A stretch of 15,533 nt of DNA from an uncultured Acetatifactor sp. (GTDB taxonomy: Bacteria > Bacillota > Clostridia > Lachnospirales > Lachnospiraceae): positions 1 to 15,533 of the forward strand of contig CAJUGL010000072.1 of the NCBI GenBank assembly GCA_910586515.1. The letters run 5' to 3'. The position numbers were made by a program, and so were the translations under genes. Below, one piece after another: positions 6,081-11,936 of the stretch (its first letter is position 1; each line of letters begins with the position of its first letter). The notes below the pieces were generated by a model. That model ran no database searches. It was not told the DNA's origin and saw only the letters and a list, made by a program, of their open reading frames with translations.

Positions 6081-8321
6081 TTACACCAAAAACTTTCTTA
6101 ACAGAACAAAGAGCTGCTCCATGTCCAGCGGCTTCGCCAAATGCGCATTCATGCCGCTCTCCAGAGATTTCTTCCTGTCCTCTTCAAAAGTATTGGCCGA
6201 CACTGCGATAATCGGAATGCCCGCCAGCTCCGGTTCCTCAATTTTCCGGATAGCCCTGGCTGCGCTGTACCCGTCCATGACAGGCATCTGAATATCCATA
6301 AGAATCAGGCCGTACTGCCCCGGCCCGGCCTGCCGCAGCATTTCCAGAGCAATACTTCCGTCCTCTGCGGTTTCCACAGTAAAACCCGCATCCTTCAGCA
6401 TTTCGCTCTCAATCTCCAGATTAATTTCATTATCGTCCACCAGGAGAACTTTCCTGCCTGCCATGATCTCCGGCAATCCCCCTGCTGCCGCCTCCTCCAC
6501 CGACGGCTTCCCCACCCTGAACGGAAGTGAAACCGTAAATCTGCTGCCTTTCCCCACCACGCTGCTGACATAAATCCTTCCGCCCATCATATCCACAAGC
6601 TTCTTCGTAATCGTCAGTCCCAGCCCCGTGCCCAGCACGCCGCTTAACGTCGTATTTTTTTCCCGCTCAAAGGGTTCGAAGATACGTTTCATGAACTCTT
6701 CGTCAATGCCTATGCCATTATCTTCCACCACAAAGCGATAGGAAGTATGATTGTCCTGCCGTTCTTCTGTCTCCGTTACGGCGATCATTATTCTGCCCTT
6801 TTCCTCAGTGTACTTCAAGGCGTTATCCACCAGATAGGAAAGGATCTCCGCAACCCTGCCCCTGTCGGCGTATACCGAATCATGACGCAGACTCGAAATG
6901 TCCAGGGCAATGGCGATTCTCTTTGCCTGCGCCCTGGGAAACGCTTTTTTCTGTATCTCCTGCAGAATATCAATCAGGCTGCACTCACTTTCCTCCACAT
7001 GCACCTGGGCGGACTCTATCTTTGATATTACCAGCACATCGTTCAGCAGCTGAAGAAGCTGATTGCCGGAGGCGGCGATCATGTCCAGGTATTCGGCTGT
7101 CTTGGTTCCGTCCTCCACCTGCCTTCTGGCAAGAGAAGCAAAGCCCATAATCGCATTCATGGGCGTTCTGATATCATGAGACATATTGGAAAGAAACAGC
7201 TCCTTCGCGCCATACGCCCGGTTTGCCTCCTGAAGAGCATCCACCAGCATCTGTTTCTGGCTCATTTCCTTCCTCACCTCATTGTCGGTATTCCGATAGC
7301 CGAGCACCACCTGTGAGACATGTTCCTCGTTTCCCACATCCACAGCGCGAAGCTGCATATAAGCGGGCTGTCCATTCCGATATATTCGATAATTAATATA
7401 ACATGTCTTCTCTACCGCCAGCTTCTCCCGCAGATAAGCCGGATCGCTGAAACCGCAAAGCAGTTTTCTGTCATCCGGATACACCCACTCTTCAATGTAC
7501 CCCGCATCAAACCCGGCAAAATCCCGCTCTCGATTATTCTCCGAAAAATATTTTTCGAAACGGCCGCTCACGCGATAAGCCTTAATCCGATTGCTGTCCA
7601 AATCTACATAAAAAATGGATTCATAATCGGTGCTCAGCCCTTCAATGACCTCCAGGCGGCGAAGCTGCTCCCGTCGGTTCAGCTCAAGTTTCTTTCCGTA
7701 TTCCTCCAGCCTGGTCTTCAGCAGATGCTCTTCACGGATTTTTTCTTCCAGAAGCCGCTCTTTCTCTTCCTTCTGCCGCATCTTCCTGTCGGTGGCATCT
7801 CCCGCGAATACATAGAACACACCGCCTACGGCGCTGCTGCGCACAAAATGTCCATAGTCGTCAATCCAGCGCACTCCGCCGCCCCTGGGAATGATTCGAT
7901 ATTCCACATAGTCCAGATCGTAGCAGCTTGCCTCTATTTGCTCCCAAATGCTCTTCTCCACCGCTTCCAAGTCATCGGGATGCACAATGCCCCGGAAGGA
8001 ATTGCCGGTCTGCTCCCGGAATTCTTCCAATGTTTTACAATTAAACAGGCGAATCATCGCCTGATTGGCATAAATGATCTCCTCGCCTTCATCGGCATGG
8101 TATGCGAAAAAGCCTCCCGGCATCCTGTCCAAAAAGCGCTTCAGACTGGACGCCATTTCCCTGTTCTGCCATCCTGCCGCCGGACTCCCGTCCTTTCCGT
8201 TGCCGTTCATTTCCATTTCGGAATGCTCTATCAAAGTGACAAGGAATTCAATTATATCATGATTTTCCTGGCTTTTATGATTCAATCGTCTGCCCCCCGA
8301 GCTTATTTGTCCACCCCGCAC
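6081..8321 (-). CDS. Soluble hybrid sensor histidine kinase / response regulator with PAS domains
   Basis: Up to 746 residues and no transmembrane segment. The order is: a PAS-type domain (~60-180, with ANQAMIRLF and the PAC-like end FAGDATDRK), a charged coiled coil (~178-225), and a second PAS-like region (~226-350). HisKA follows with H382 in NMSHDIRTPMNAIMGF, then the HATPase (N500, DNGIGI from 534, GTGLGL around 563) and a C-terminal receiver with D629/D630, phospho-acceptor D676 in LMDIQMP and K730. Phosphate would move from H382 to D676. No HPt or output domain is attached, so a separate HPt protein or partner is expected. The start is uncertain: GTG 8321 has a purine run directly against it, while TTG 8285 has a G-rich run 7 bases upstream. 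The gene has its own promoter and a strong terminator. Confidence 0.93.
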   Translation of the reverse strand: MRGGQISSGGRRLNHKSQENHDIIEFLVTLIEHSEMEMNGNGKDGSPAAGWQNREMASSLKRFLDRMPGGFFAYHADEGEEIIYANQAMIRLFNCKTLEEFREQTGNSFRGIVHPDDLEAVEKSIWEQIEASCYDLDYVEYRIIPRGGGVRWIDDYGHFVRSSAVGGVFYVFAGDATDRKMRQKEEKERLLEEKIREEHLLKTRLEEYGKKLELNRREQLRRLEVIEGLSTDYESIFYVDLDSNRIKAYRVSGRFEKYFSENNRERDFAGFDAGYIEEWVYPDDRKLLCGFSDPAYLREKLAVEKTCYINYRIYRNGQPAYMQLRAVDVGNEEHVSQVVLGYRNTDNEVRKEMSQKQMLVDALQEANRAYGAKELFLSNMSHDIRTPMNAIMGFASLARRQVEDGTKTAEYLDMIAASGNQLLQLLNDVLVISKIESAQVHVEESECSLIDILQEIQKKAFPRAQAKRIAIALDISSLRHDSVYADRGRVAEILSYLVDNALKYTEEKGRIMIAVTETEERQDNHTSYRFVVEDNGIGIDEEFMKRIFEPFEREKNTTLSGVLGTGLGLTITKKLVDMMGGRIYVSSVVGKGSRFTVSLPFRVGKPSVEEAAAGGLPEIMAGRKVLLVDDNEINLEIESEMLKDAGFTVETAEDGSIALEMLRQAGPGQYGLILMDIQMPVMDGYSAARAIRKIEEPELAGIPIIAVSANTFEEDRKKSLESGMNAHLAKPLDMEQLFVLLRKFLV

Positions 8322-8333
8322 TCCCTGTCAGAG

Positions 8334-8399
8334 CTTACGCACTCGCGCAAGCCCCCTGAAAATCCCGTCTGCCGGACTATTTCACCCTCTCCCGCAGAC
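8334..8399 (-). other. Structured leader of the hybrid kinase mRNA
   Basis: Between the promoter and the start codon the minus strand has two hairpins. GTCTGC/GCAGAC (8399-8394 with 8372-8367) has inner GGA/TCC pairs. CTTGCGC/GCGTAAG (8351-8345 with 8340-8334) has a GAGT loop. The second ends about a dozen bases before the GTG start, so it could affect ribosome access. I cannot match it to a known riboswitch class. Confidence 0.4.
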
Positions 8400-8430
8400 A
8401 GAGCCACAGAAAACAACGGACAATATTTTC

Positions 8431-8459
8431 ATTATAAGGCATCCGCTTCACAAACACAA
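8431..8459 (-). promoter_or_regulatory. Promoter of the hybrid kinase gene
   Basis: On the minus strand TTGTGT (8454-8459) is followed after 17 bp by a perfect TATAAT (8431-8436). Transcription from about 8424 would give a leader of about 100 bases to GTG 8321. The promoter lies 14 bp past the end of the small membrane protein gene. Confidence 0.7.
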
Positions 8460-8472
8460 TCCCCAAGCTTAA

Positions 8473-8805
8473 TCATTTTCTTTCGCTTTTTCCGTTGATG
8501 AAATAGTTGATCGCATAGGCCGCAAGGCATACACATGCTATCCATGCCAGAATTCCCCTGAACAGCCAGATCGCCGCATGAGTAAGATAAGCCACCCGCT
8601 TGTCTGCCTCGCTTTTATCAGAATGCAATGTTGCCAGAACGCCTACTACTGTCAGCGCCGCTCCGAGAAGCTTCACCGCAAATCCCAGCCCCATGACTCC
8701 GGCCACCCCACGCAGCGCCATATACAGCAAAACGCCCGCAAGCGTAAAAACACATTCCGCGTTCTTCTTGACAAAATCCATAACCTTCCCAAACCATACT
8801 GCCAT
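8473..8805 (-). CDS. Small integral membrane protein, unknown family
   Basis: A 110-residue protein with a short amphipathic start, hydrophobic segments at about 18-38, 40-60 and 78-102, and a lysine-rich C-terminus, suggesting three membrane helices. The start is well supported by GGAGGG 7 bases before the ATG, and a good promoter lies about 110 bp upstream. No catalytic or binding motif is visible and I do not recognise the family. The downstream hybrid kinase has its own promoter and no terminator is seen between them, so partial co-transcription is possible. A perfect 16-bp palindrome sits in its leader. Confidence 0.8.
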   Translation of the reverse strand: MAVWFGKVMDFVKKNAECVFTLAGVLLYMALRGVAGVMGLGFAVKLLGAALTVVGVLATLHSDKSEADKRVAYLTHAAIWLFRGILAWIACVCLAAYAINYFINGKSERK

Positions 8806-8834
8806 AAATTAACCCTCCGCTTTCCGGATATCCA

Positions 8835-8850
8835 GACGGAAATTTCCGTC
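8835..8850. promoter_or_regulatory. Perfect 16-bp palindrome in the leader of the small membrane protein gene
   Basis: GACGGAAATTTCCGTC is identical on both strands. It lies about 65 bp downstream of the -10 box and 30 bp upstream of the start codon, where a dimeric repressor or an RNA hairpin could act. Nearby, GGATATCC forms a second short palindrome. Function is inferred from position only. Confidence 0.45.
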
Positions 8851-8914
8851 CTTTCCTATCCTGTATCTTTATCTCTTCTGCCGCTGTCCGTCCCGCGGTA
8901 CTGAAGTTTTATCC

Positions 8915-8943
8915 AGTATACCACATTATGATATAGCTCGCAA
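8915..8943 (-). promoter_or_regulatory. Promoter of the small membrane protein gene
   Basis: On the minus strand TTGCGA (8938-8943) is followed after exactly 17 bp by TATACT (8915-8920). Start near 8908 gives a leader of about 100 bases that includes the 16-bp palindrome. It diverges from the plus-strand promoter at 9088. Confidence 0.7.
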
Positions 8944-8993
8944 CCCGATAATGTGCACGAAATATGTTTTATTATTCGTTTTATTGTTCATAA

Positions 8994-9021
8994 CCGGCAG
9001 CGGTTCGAACACACCTGCCGG
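8994..9021. repeat. Perfect 7-bp inverted repeat between divergent promoters
   Basis: CCGGCAG (8994-9000) and CTGCCGG (9015-9021) flank a 14-base loop containing GGTTCGAAC. It lies between the minus promoter at 8915-8943 and the plus promoter at 9088-9116. It could be an operator or a leftover of older DNA; it has no T tract. The loop recalls a tRNA T-loop, but no tRNA can be folded around it. Confidence 0.4.
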
Positions 9022-9040
9022 AAAACTCCCAACCCGTGAA

Positions 9041-9060
9041 AATTAACCAATAATAACCAA
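9041..9060 (+). promoter_or_regulatory. Two direct repeats at 10-bp spacing upstream of the 9088 promoter
   Basis: AATTAACCAA is followed directly by TAATAACCAA, so TAACCAA recurs exactly one helical turn apart. The repeats end 27 bp upstream of the -35 box, where an activator or the alpha subunit of RNA polymerase commonly binds. Role inferred from spacing and position. Confidence 0.4.
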
Positions 9061-9087
9061 AACAGTACCGATATTGCCAATGAGTTC

Positions 9088-9116
9088 TTGACGATATGTC
9101 CAAAATAGCATATGAT
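9088..9116 (+). promoter_or_regulatory. Promoter of the coiled-coil / Nudix / FGE-like operon
   Basis: TTGACG (9088-9093) and TATGAT (9111-9116) are separated by 17 bp, each one base from consensus. Transcription near 9123 gives a leader of about 45 bases before the first gene. No other convincing promoter is seen before the three downstream genes. Confidence 0.8.
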
Positions 9117-9167
9117 AAAAGAAGATAAAAGCTTACTGTTCAACAAACAAAAACGAGGAGGATACGG

Positions 9168-9416
9168 ATGATTCTACATCTGAAAAAAAGTATTAAAAAA
9201 CAGGCAAAGGTTCTTCGCAAAGAAACGGAAAAGATCTGTAAGAAGCTGGAAGGCAAGGGTTCCTCTGCCGAATTTGACACAAATGCCGTTCTGATCAAAA
9301 TGGACGGCATTGAGAGCGAGCTGCGCGCGCTGCGTGAAGTGATCAACTATGAAAAGGAACGAGCCTACGTAAAGAAAATGGAAGCTGCAGCCCGTCAGAG
9401 GACAGAGACAAAATAA
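9168..9416 (+). CDS. Small charged coiled-coil protein, unknown
   Basis: An 82-residue lysine/glutamate-rich protein predicted to be nearly all helical, with heptad-like spacing (for example IESELRALREVINYEKERAY) that suggests a coiled coil. It has no cysteine, no membrane segment and no recognisable domain. A strong AGGAGG lies 6 bases before the ATG, and a near-consensus promoter lies just upstream, so expression is well supported. It is the first of four plus-strand genes, 92 bp before the Nudix gene. Function unknown; small helical proteins of this type often act as scaffolds or partners, but nothing here shows which. Confidence 0.75.
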   Translation: MILHLKKSIKKQAKVLRKETEKICKKLEGKGSSAEFDTNAVLIKMDGIESELRALREVINYEKERAYVKKMEAAARQRTETK

Positions 9417-9508
9417 GAAGAATGTGCCGCCGGATATCCTGAAAAGGCTCGGCGTCAGGCAGCATCCGGAATCAACCGCGCAGAAAATGAAAACTGGAGG
9501 CAAAATAC

Positions 9509-10480
9509 ATGAAAGCAATCTGCGGATTAAATTGTGACAGCTGCACATTTAGCGAAAACTGCGGCGGATGCGCCGAAACAAAAGGGCGCCCTTTCGGCGG
9601 AAGCTGCATCATTGCGGATTGCTGCGCCCGCCATGGCTGCGGAAGCTGCGGCAAAGCATTCGCGGCGCCCTGCCGGCTGAAAGAGGAGCTGATTGCGGAG
9701 TTTAACGGGCTGAAAATCAATGACATGGAAGAAGTGACCGAGCTGAACGCGCTATCCGGCTCTTACATCAACCTGAACTATACCCTTCCCGGCGGTCAGA
9801 TCATCCAGTTTTGGGATGACAGAAAAGTATACCTGGGAAACCAGCTCCGCAAGAAGGATACGGACAGATGCTACGGCCTTGCCGCGGACGAAAAATACCT
9901 TCTGGTCTGTGAGTACGGAGAAGGGGGAAACGATGCGGAGATCGTGGTATTTAAAAAACGAAAATCTCCGCTGGAACTGTGGGACGCATACGATTCTGCC
10001 GGAAGCCTGACCGGAAAAACGCTGATCAGAGGAGATGCCATTCCCAAGGGATTATATCATGGGGTGGCGGAAGTTTTCGTCCTGCATGACGACGGCTCTG
10101 TTCTGCTGATGCAGCGCGACTGGAACAAACCCAACTATCCGGGTTTTTGGGAGAGCGGCGCCAGCGGCTCCGTGGTAAAGGGGGAAAGTTTTCTGCAGGG
10201 GGCTTTGCGGGAGCTTTGGGAGGAAACCGGTATCCGGGCGGAATCCCTGGAATCCGTCTATACTGTTTTCGGCAGAAATGCCATATACAAAGGATACCTG
10301 TGCAGAACCAAAGCCCCCAAGGACACCGTGACGCTCCAACCGGGAGAAACCATTGCGTTTCGATGGGTGGATAAGGAGACCTTTCTGGAGATCTTCCGCT
10401 CTGCGAAATTTGTGGACTCTCTCCGGGAACGGCTGCAGATATTTGTGGAGCGGGAAATCGTTCCCGGCATTGACGCCTGA
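9509..10480 (+). CDS. DUF3795-like zinc/cysteine domain fused to a Nudix hydrolase
   Basis: A 323-residue protein in three parts. Residues 1-~67 hold eleven cysteines in a DUF3795-like pattern (GLNCDSC, CGGC, CCARHGCGSC), probably binding metal. Residues ~75-160 form a beta-rich part I do not recognise. Residues ~175-320 form a Nudix hydrolase with a complete Nudix box from G220 to I242, including E226 and REL-W-EE-T-GI (REUxEExGU form). It resembles the subgroup of Nudix proteins related to isopentenyl diphosphate isomerase and YfcD by the GLYHGVAEVFV lead-in. Nudix enzymes split nucleoside diphosphates linked to another group; the substrate here is unknown. A GGAGG lies 8 bases before the ATG. 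It shares an operon with the small coiled-coil gene upstream and, 24 bp downstream, the 54-residue protein. Confidence 0.88.
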   Translation: MKAICGLNCDSCTFSENCGGCAETKGRPFGGSCIIADCCARHGCGSCGKAFAAPCRLKEELIAEFNGLKINDMEEVTELNALSGSYINLNYTLPGGQIIQFWDDRKVYLGNQLRKKDTDRCYGLAADEKYLLVCEYGEGGNDAEIVVFKKRKSPLELWDAYDSAGSLTGKTLIRGDAIPKGLYHGVAEVFVLHDDGSVLLMQRDWNKPNYPGFWESGASGSVVKGESFLQGALRELWEETGIRAESLESVYTVFGRNAIYKGYLCRTKAPKDTVTLQPGETIAFRWVDKETFLEIFRSAKFVDSLRERLQIFVEREIVPGIDA

Positions 10481-10504
10481 CGATTCAGGAGAAAGGATAC
10501 GGAC

Positions 10505-10669
10505 ATGTACATTATCAGTAAGTCTGAAGAAAGAAAACAGAGAGAACGGGAAGTGCTGAAAACTTATCATTACCCGGAAAATGCTTCCGCGGAGATCAGA
10601 GAGTACGCGGAAGGAGCCGCCGAGGGAATTCATCAGGCCCTGAAGATACTGGAACGGAAGGGACGGTGA
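10505..10669 (+). CDS. 54-residue helical protein, unknown, coupled to the FGE-like gene
   Basis: A short frame starting MYIISKSEERKQ and ending ILERKGR. A purine-rich site (AGGAGAAAGGA) stands just upstream of its ATG. The stop codon overlaps the GTG start of the next gene as GTGA, a common sign of translational coupling, and the 24-bp gap to the Nudix gene completes a tight operon. The sequence is charged and mostly helical (EIREYAEGAAEGIHQALKIL is amphipathic). I do not recognise the family. Its tight coupling suggests a partner, chaperone or regulator of the FGE-like protein; that is inference. Confidence 0.7.
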   Translation: MYIISKSEERKQREREVLKTYHYPENASAEIREYAEGAAEGIHQALKILERKGR

Positions 10670-11799
10670 ACGCAATGCATGATTTCAGTGATCTGAAACT
10701 GACAATAGAAGCCTTAAGCGGCGGAAGCAATACGGTAATCCTGGACGATCTGGGAATGCCCAGCATTGTGGTAGCCCTTCCAAAGCTGTATCTCTCTGAT
10801 CTGCTGGACGGTGCTCCCCGGATTCCTCATCCGGCCTGGCTTGTAGACGGCATGGAGAAGGATGTAATCTATGTCAGCAAATACATGAATATTGTCAGAG
10901 ACGACAGAGCCTACTCCCTGCCCGCCCAGGATCCAAGAGTCTTTTTCACCTATGACCAGGCAATCGACTTCTGCCTGAACAAGGGCGCCGGCTGGCATCT
11001 CATGACCAATGCGCTCTGGGCCGCAACAGCCCTGTGGAGCAAGAAAAACGGAACCATGCCGGAAGGAAATACCAACAACGGGGAAAATTATTACGCGCCT
11101 CACGAAAAAGGCGTACCCTCCTCCGGATACCGTGACTCGGTGTACCGGACCGCCACCGGAACCGGACCAGCCACCTGGTTTCACAACCACAATATGTCCG
11201 GCATCGCGGATATGACCGGAAATCTGTGGGAATGGGTCAGCGGCCTGCGGCTGTTAAACGGCGAAATTCAGGTGATTCCGGACGGAACGGCCGCTGCATT
11301 CAACCGAAATATCCACAAGGCAGACAGCCATTTATGGCATGCCATTACGGAGGAGGGCGTGTATTCCGCTCACGGAGAGACGAATACGCTGAAGCTTTCT
11401 TCCCGTTTCCCCGGCGATTCCGTCGAAGCGGATCATGTGCTCTCCGGAACGCCGATATACGATATTTCGATAGAAAACTATGCTTTTTCGGACAAGACCA
11501 GCACCGGAAATTTCGGCTACTATGACTGCCGGTTCAGTGAACTGCAGGCGGCAGAGGGCGTAAAGATCCCCCTTCTCATGAAAGCGCTGGCGCTTTATCC
11601 GGAAAATAACGGCGAACGAGACGGTATTTTCGTGATGCGCAATTACGGCGAACGCATGGCTGTGCGGGGAGGCAAGCATGACAGCAGGGACAGAGCGGGA
11701 CAGTTTGCTCTGCATTTTTACAATCCCAGATACTATCATGGCGGCAGCGCCATCGGCTTCCGTTCCGCTTATGTCAATTTAAACGGTGACAGAATCTAG
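10666..11799 (+). CDS. FGE/SUMF1-like C-type-lectin-fold protein resembling DGR variable proteins
   Basis: A 377-residue protein (GTG 10666, or ATG 10675 three codons later). Residues ~50-197 show the layout of phage- and gut-bacterium-type FGE-like proteins: HPAWLVDGMEKDVIYVSKYMN, KGAGWHLMTN and DMTGNLWEWVSGLRL. The C-terminus has RGG at 334-336 and GFRSAYV at 364-370. True formylglycine-generating enzymes need cysteines in this last part, but the only cysteines here are C103 and C288, so catalysis is unlikely and ligand binding more likely. The family resemblance is to variable proteins of diversity-generating retroelements, in which the segment between RGG and GFRSA is rewritten. No signal peptide or membrane segment is seen. 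No reverse transcriptase, Avd gene or template repeat is in the window, so it would be an orphan or remote target, or a fixed relative. Confidence 0.8.
   Translation: MNAMHDFSDLKLTIEALSGGSNTVILDDLGMPSIVVALPKLYLSDLLDGAPRIPHPAWLVDGMEKDVIYVSKYMNIVRDDRAYSLPAQDPRVFFTYDQAIDFCLNKGAGWHLMTNALWAATALWSKKNGTMPEGNTNNGENYYAPHEKGVPSSGYRDSVYRTATGTGPATWFHNHNMSGIADMTGNLWEWVSGLRLLNGEIQVIPDGTAAAFNRNIHKADSHLWHAITEEGVYSAHGETNTLKLSSRFPGDSVEADHVLSGTPIYDISIENYAFSDKTSTGNFGYYDCRFSELQAAEGVKIPLLMKALALYPENNGERDGIFVMRNYGERMAVRGGKHDSRDRAGQFALHFYNPRYYHGGSAIGFRSAYVNLNGDRI
11671..11790 (+). other. Candidate variable region (VR) of a diversity-generating retroelement target
   Basis: This stretch encodes the segment between RGG and GFRSAY of the FGE-like protein. 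Residues 356-362 (YYHGGSA) are seven consecutive NNC or NNT codons. H338, D339, S340, D342, H350, F351 and Y352 are also NNY. That is what AAC/AAT template codons give when the first two adenines are rewritten. Flanking frame residues use ordinary codons. The invariant end ATCGGCTTCCGTTCCGCT is where the IMH-type end would lie. The codon pattern is read directly; the mechanism is inference, because no template copy is in the window. Confidence 0.5.
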
Positions 11800-11809
11800 C
11801 CGCTGAGAT

Positions 11810-11852
11810 TTCCCCCGGCTCTTACGCATTTCTGCATCATATTCCGGGGGAA
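11810..11852. terminator. GC-rich hairpin after the FGE-like gene
   Basis: TTCCCCCGG (11810-11818) and CCGGGGGAA (11844-11852) form a perfect 9-bp stem with a 25-base loop that holds a small GCA/TGC stem. It begins 10 bases past the stop codon. There is no T tract on either strand, so it may stabilise mRNA ends or terminate inefficiently rather than act as a standard intrinsic terminator. Confidence 0.45.
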
Positions 11853-11883
11853 TAGGAAAATGCGGCTCTGTTATCTGCTTACG

Positions 11884-11913
11884 CCGGTCCCCCGGCAGAC
11901 ATCGGGGGACCGG
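11884..11913. terminator. Second GC-rich hairpin between convergent genes
   Basis: CCGGTCCCCCG (11884-11894) and CGGGGGACCGG (11903-11913) form a perfect 11-bp stem with an 8-base loop. It lies 23 bp from the end of the AraC-type gene. As with its neighbour at 11810-11852 there is no T tract; the two share a CCCCCGG core and could pair with each other's arms. Probably a bidirectional transcript-end structure. Confidence 0.5.
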
Positions 11914-11936
11914 ATGGCGAAAACCGCTGTGTCCTG

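Noticed and set aside
8360..8400. Leader sequence resembling part of a cobalamin riboswitch core
   Set aside because: A GGGA...GGTGAAAT...TCC pattern is present, but the GCCACTG core, B12-box partners and length needed for the class are missing.
7320..8498. A 392-residue frame on the plus strand, opposite the hybrid kinase
   Set aside because: It is antisense to a gene with complete PAS, HisKA, HATPase and receiver motifs, has no ribosome site or recognisable domain, and reads as low-quality composition; it is a shadow.
8994..9030. GGTTCGAAC in a hairpin loop, like a tRNA T-arm or an attachment-site remnant
   Set aside because: The flanking bases do not form a 5-bp T stem with a 7-base loop, and no acceptor, D or anticodon arm can be placed around it.
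9424..9540. Possible 38-codon frame starting GTG between the coiled-coil and Nudix genes
   Set aside because: The reading is protein-like for a few codons, but there is no good ribosome site, and it runs through the ribosome site and start of the Nudix gene.
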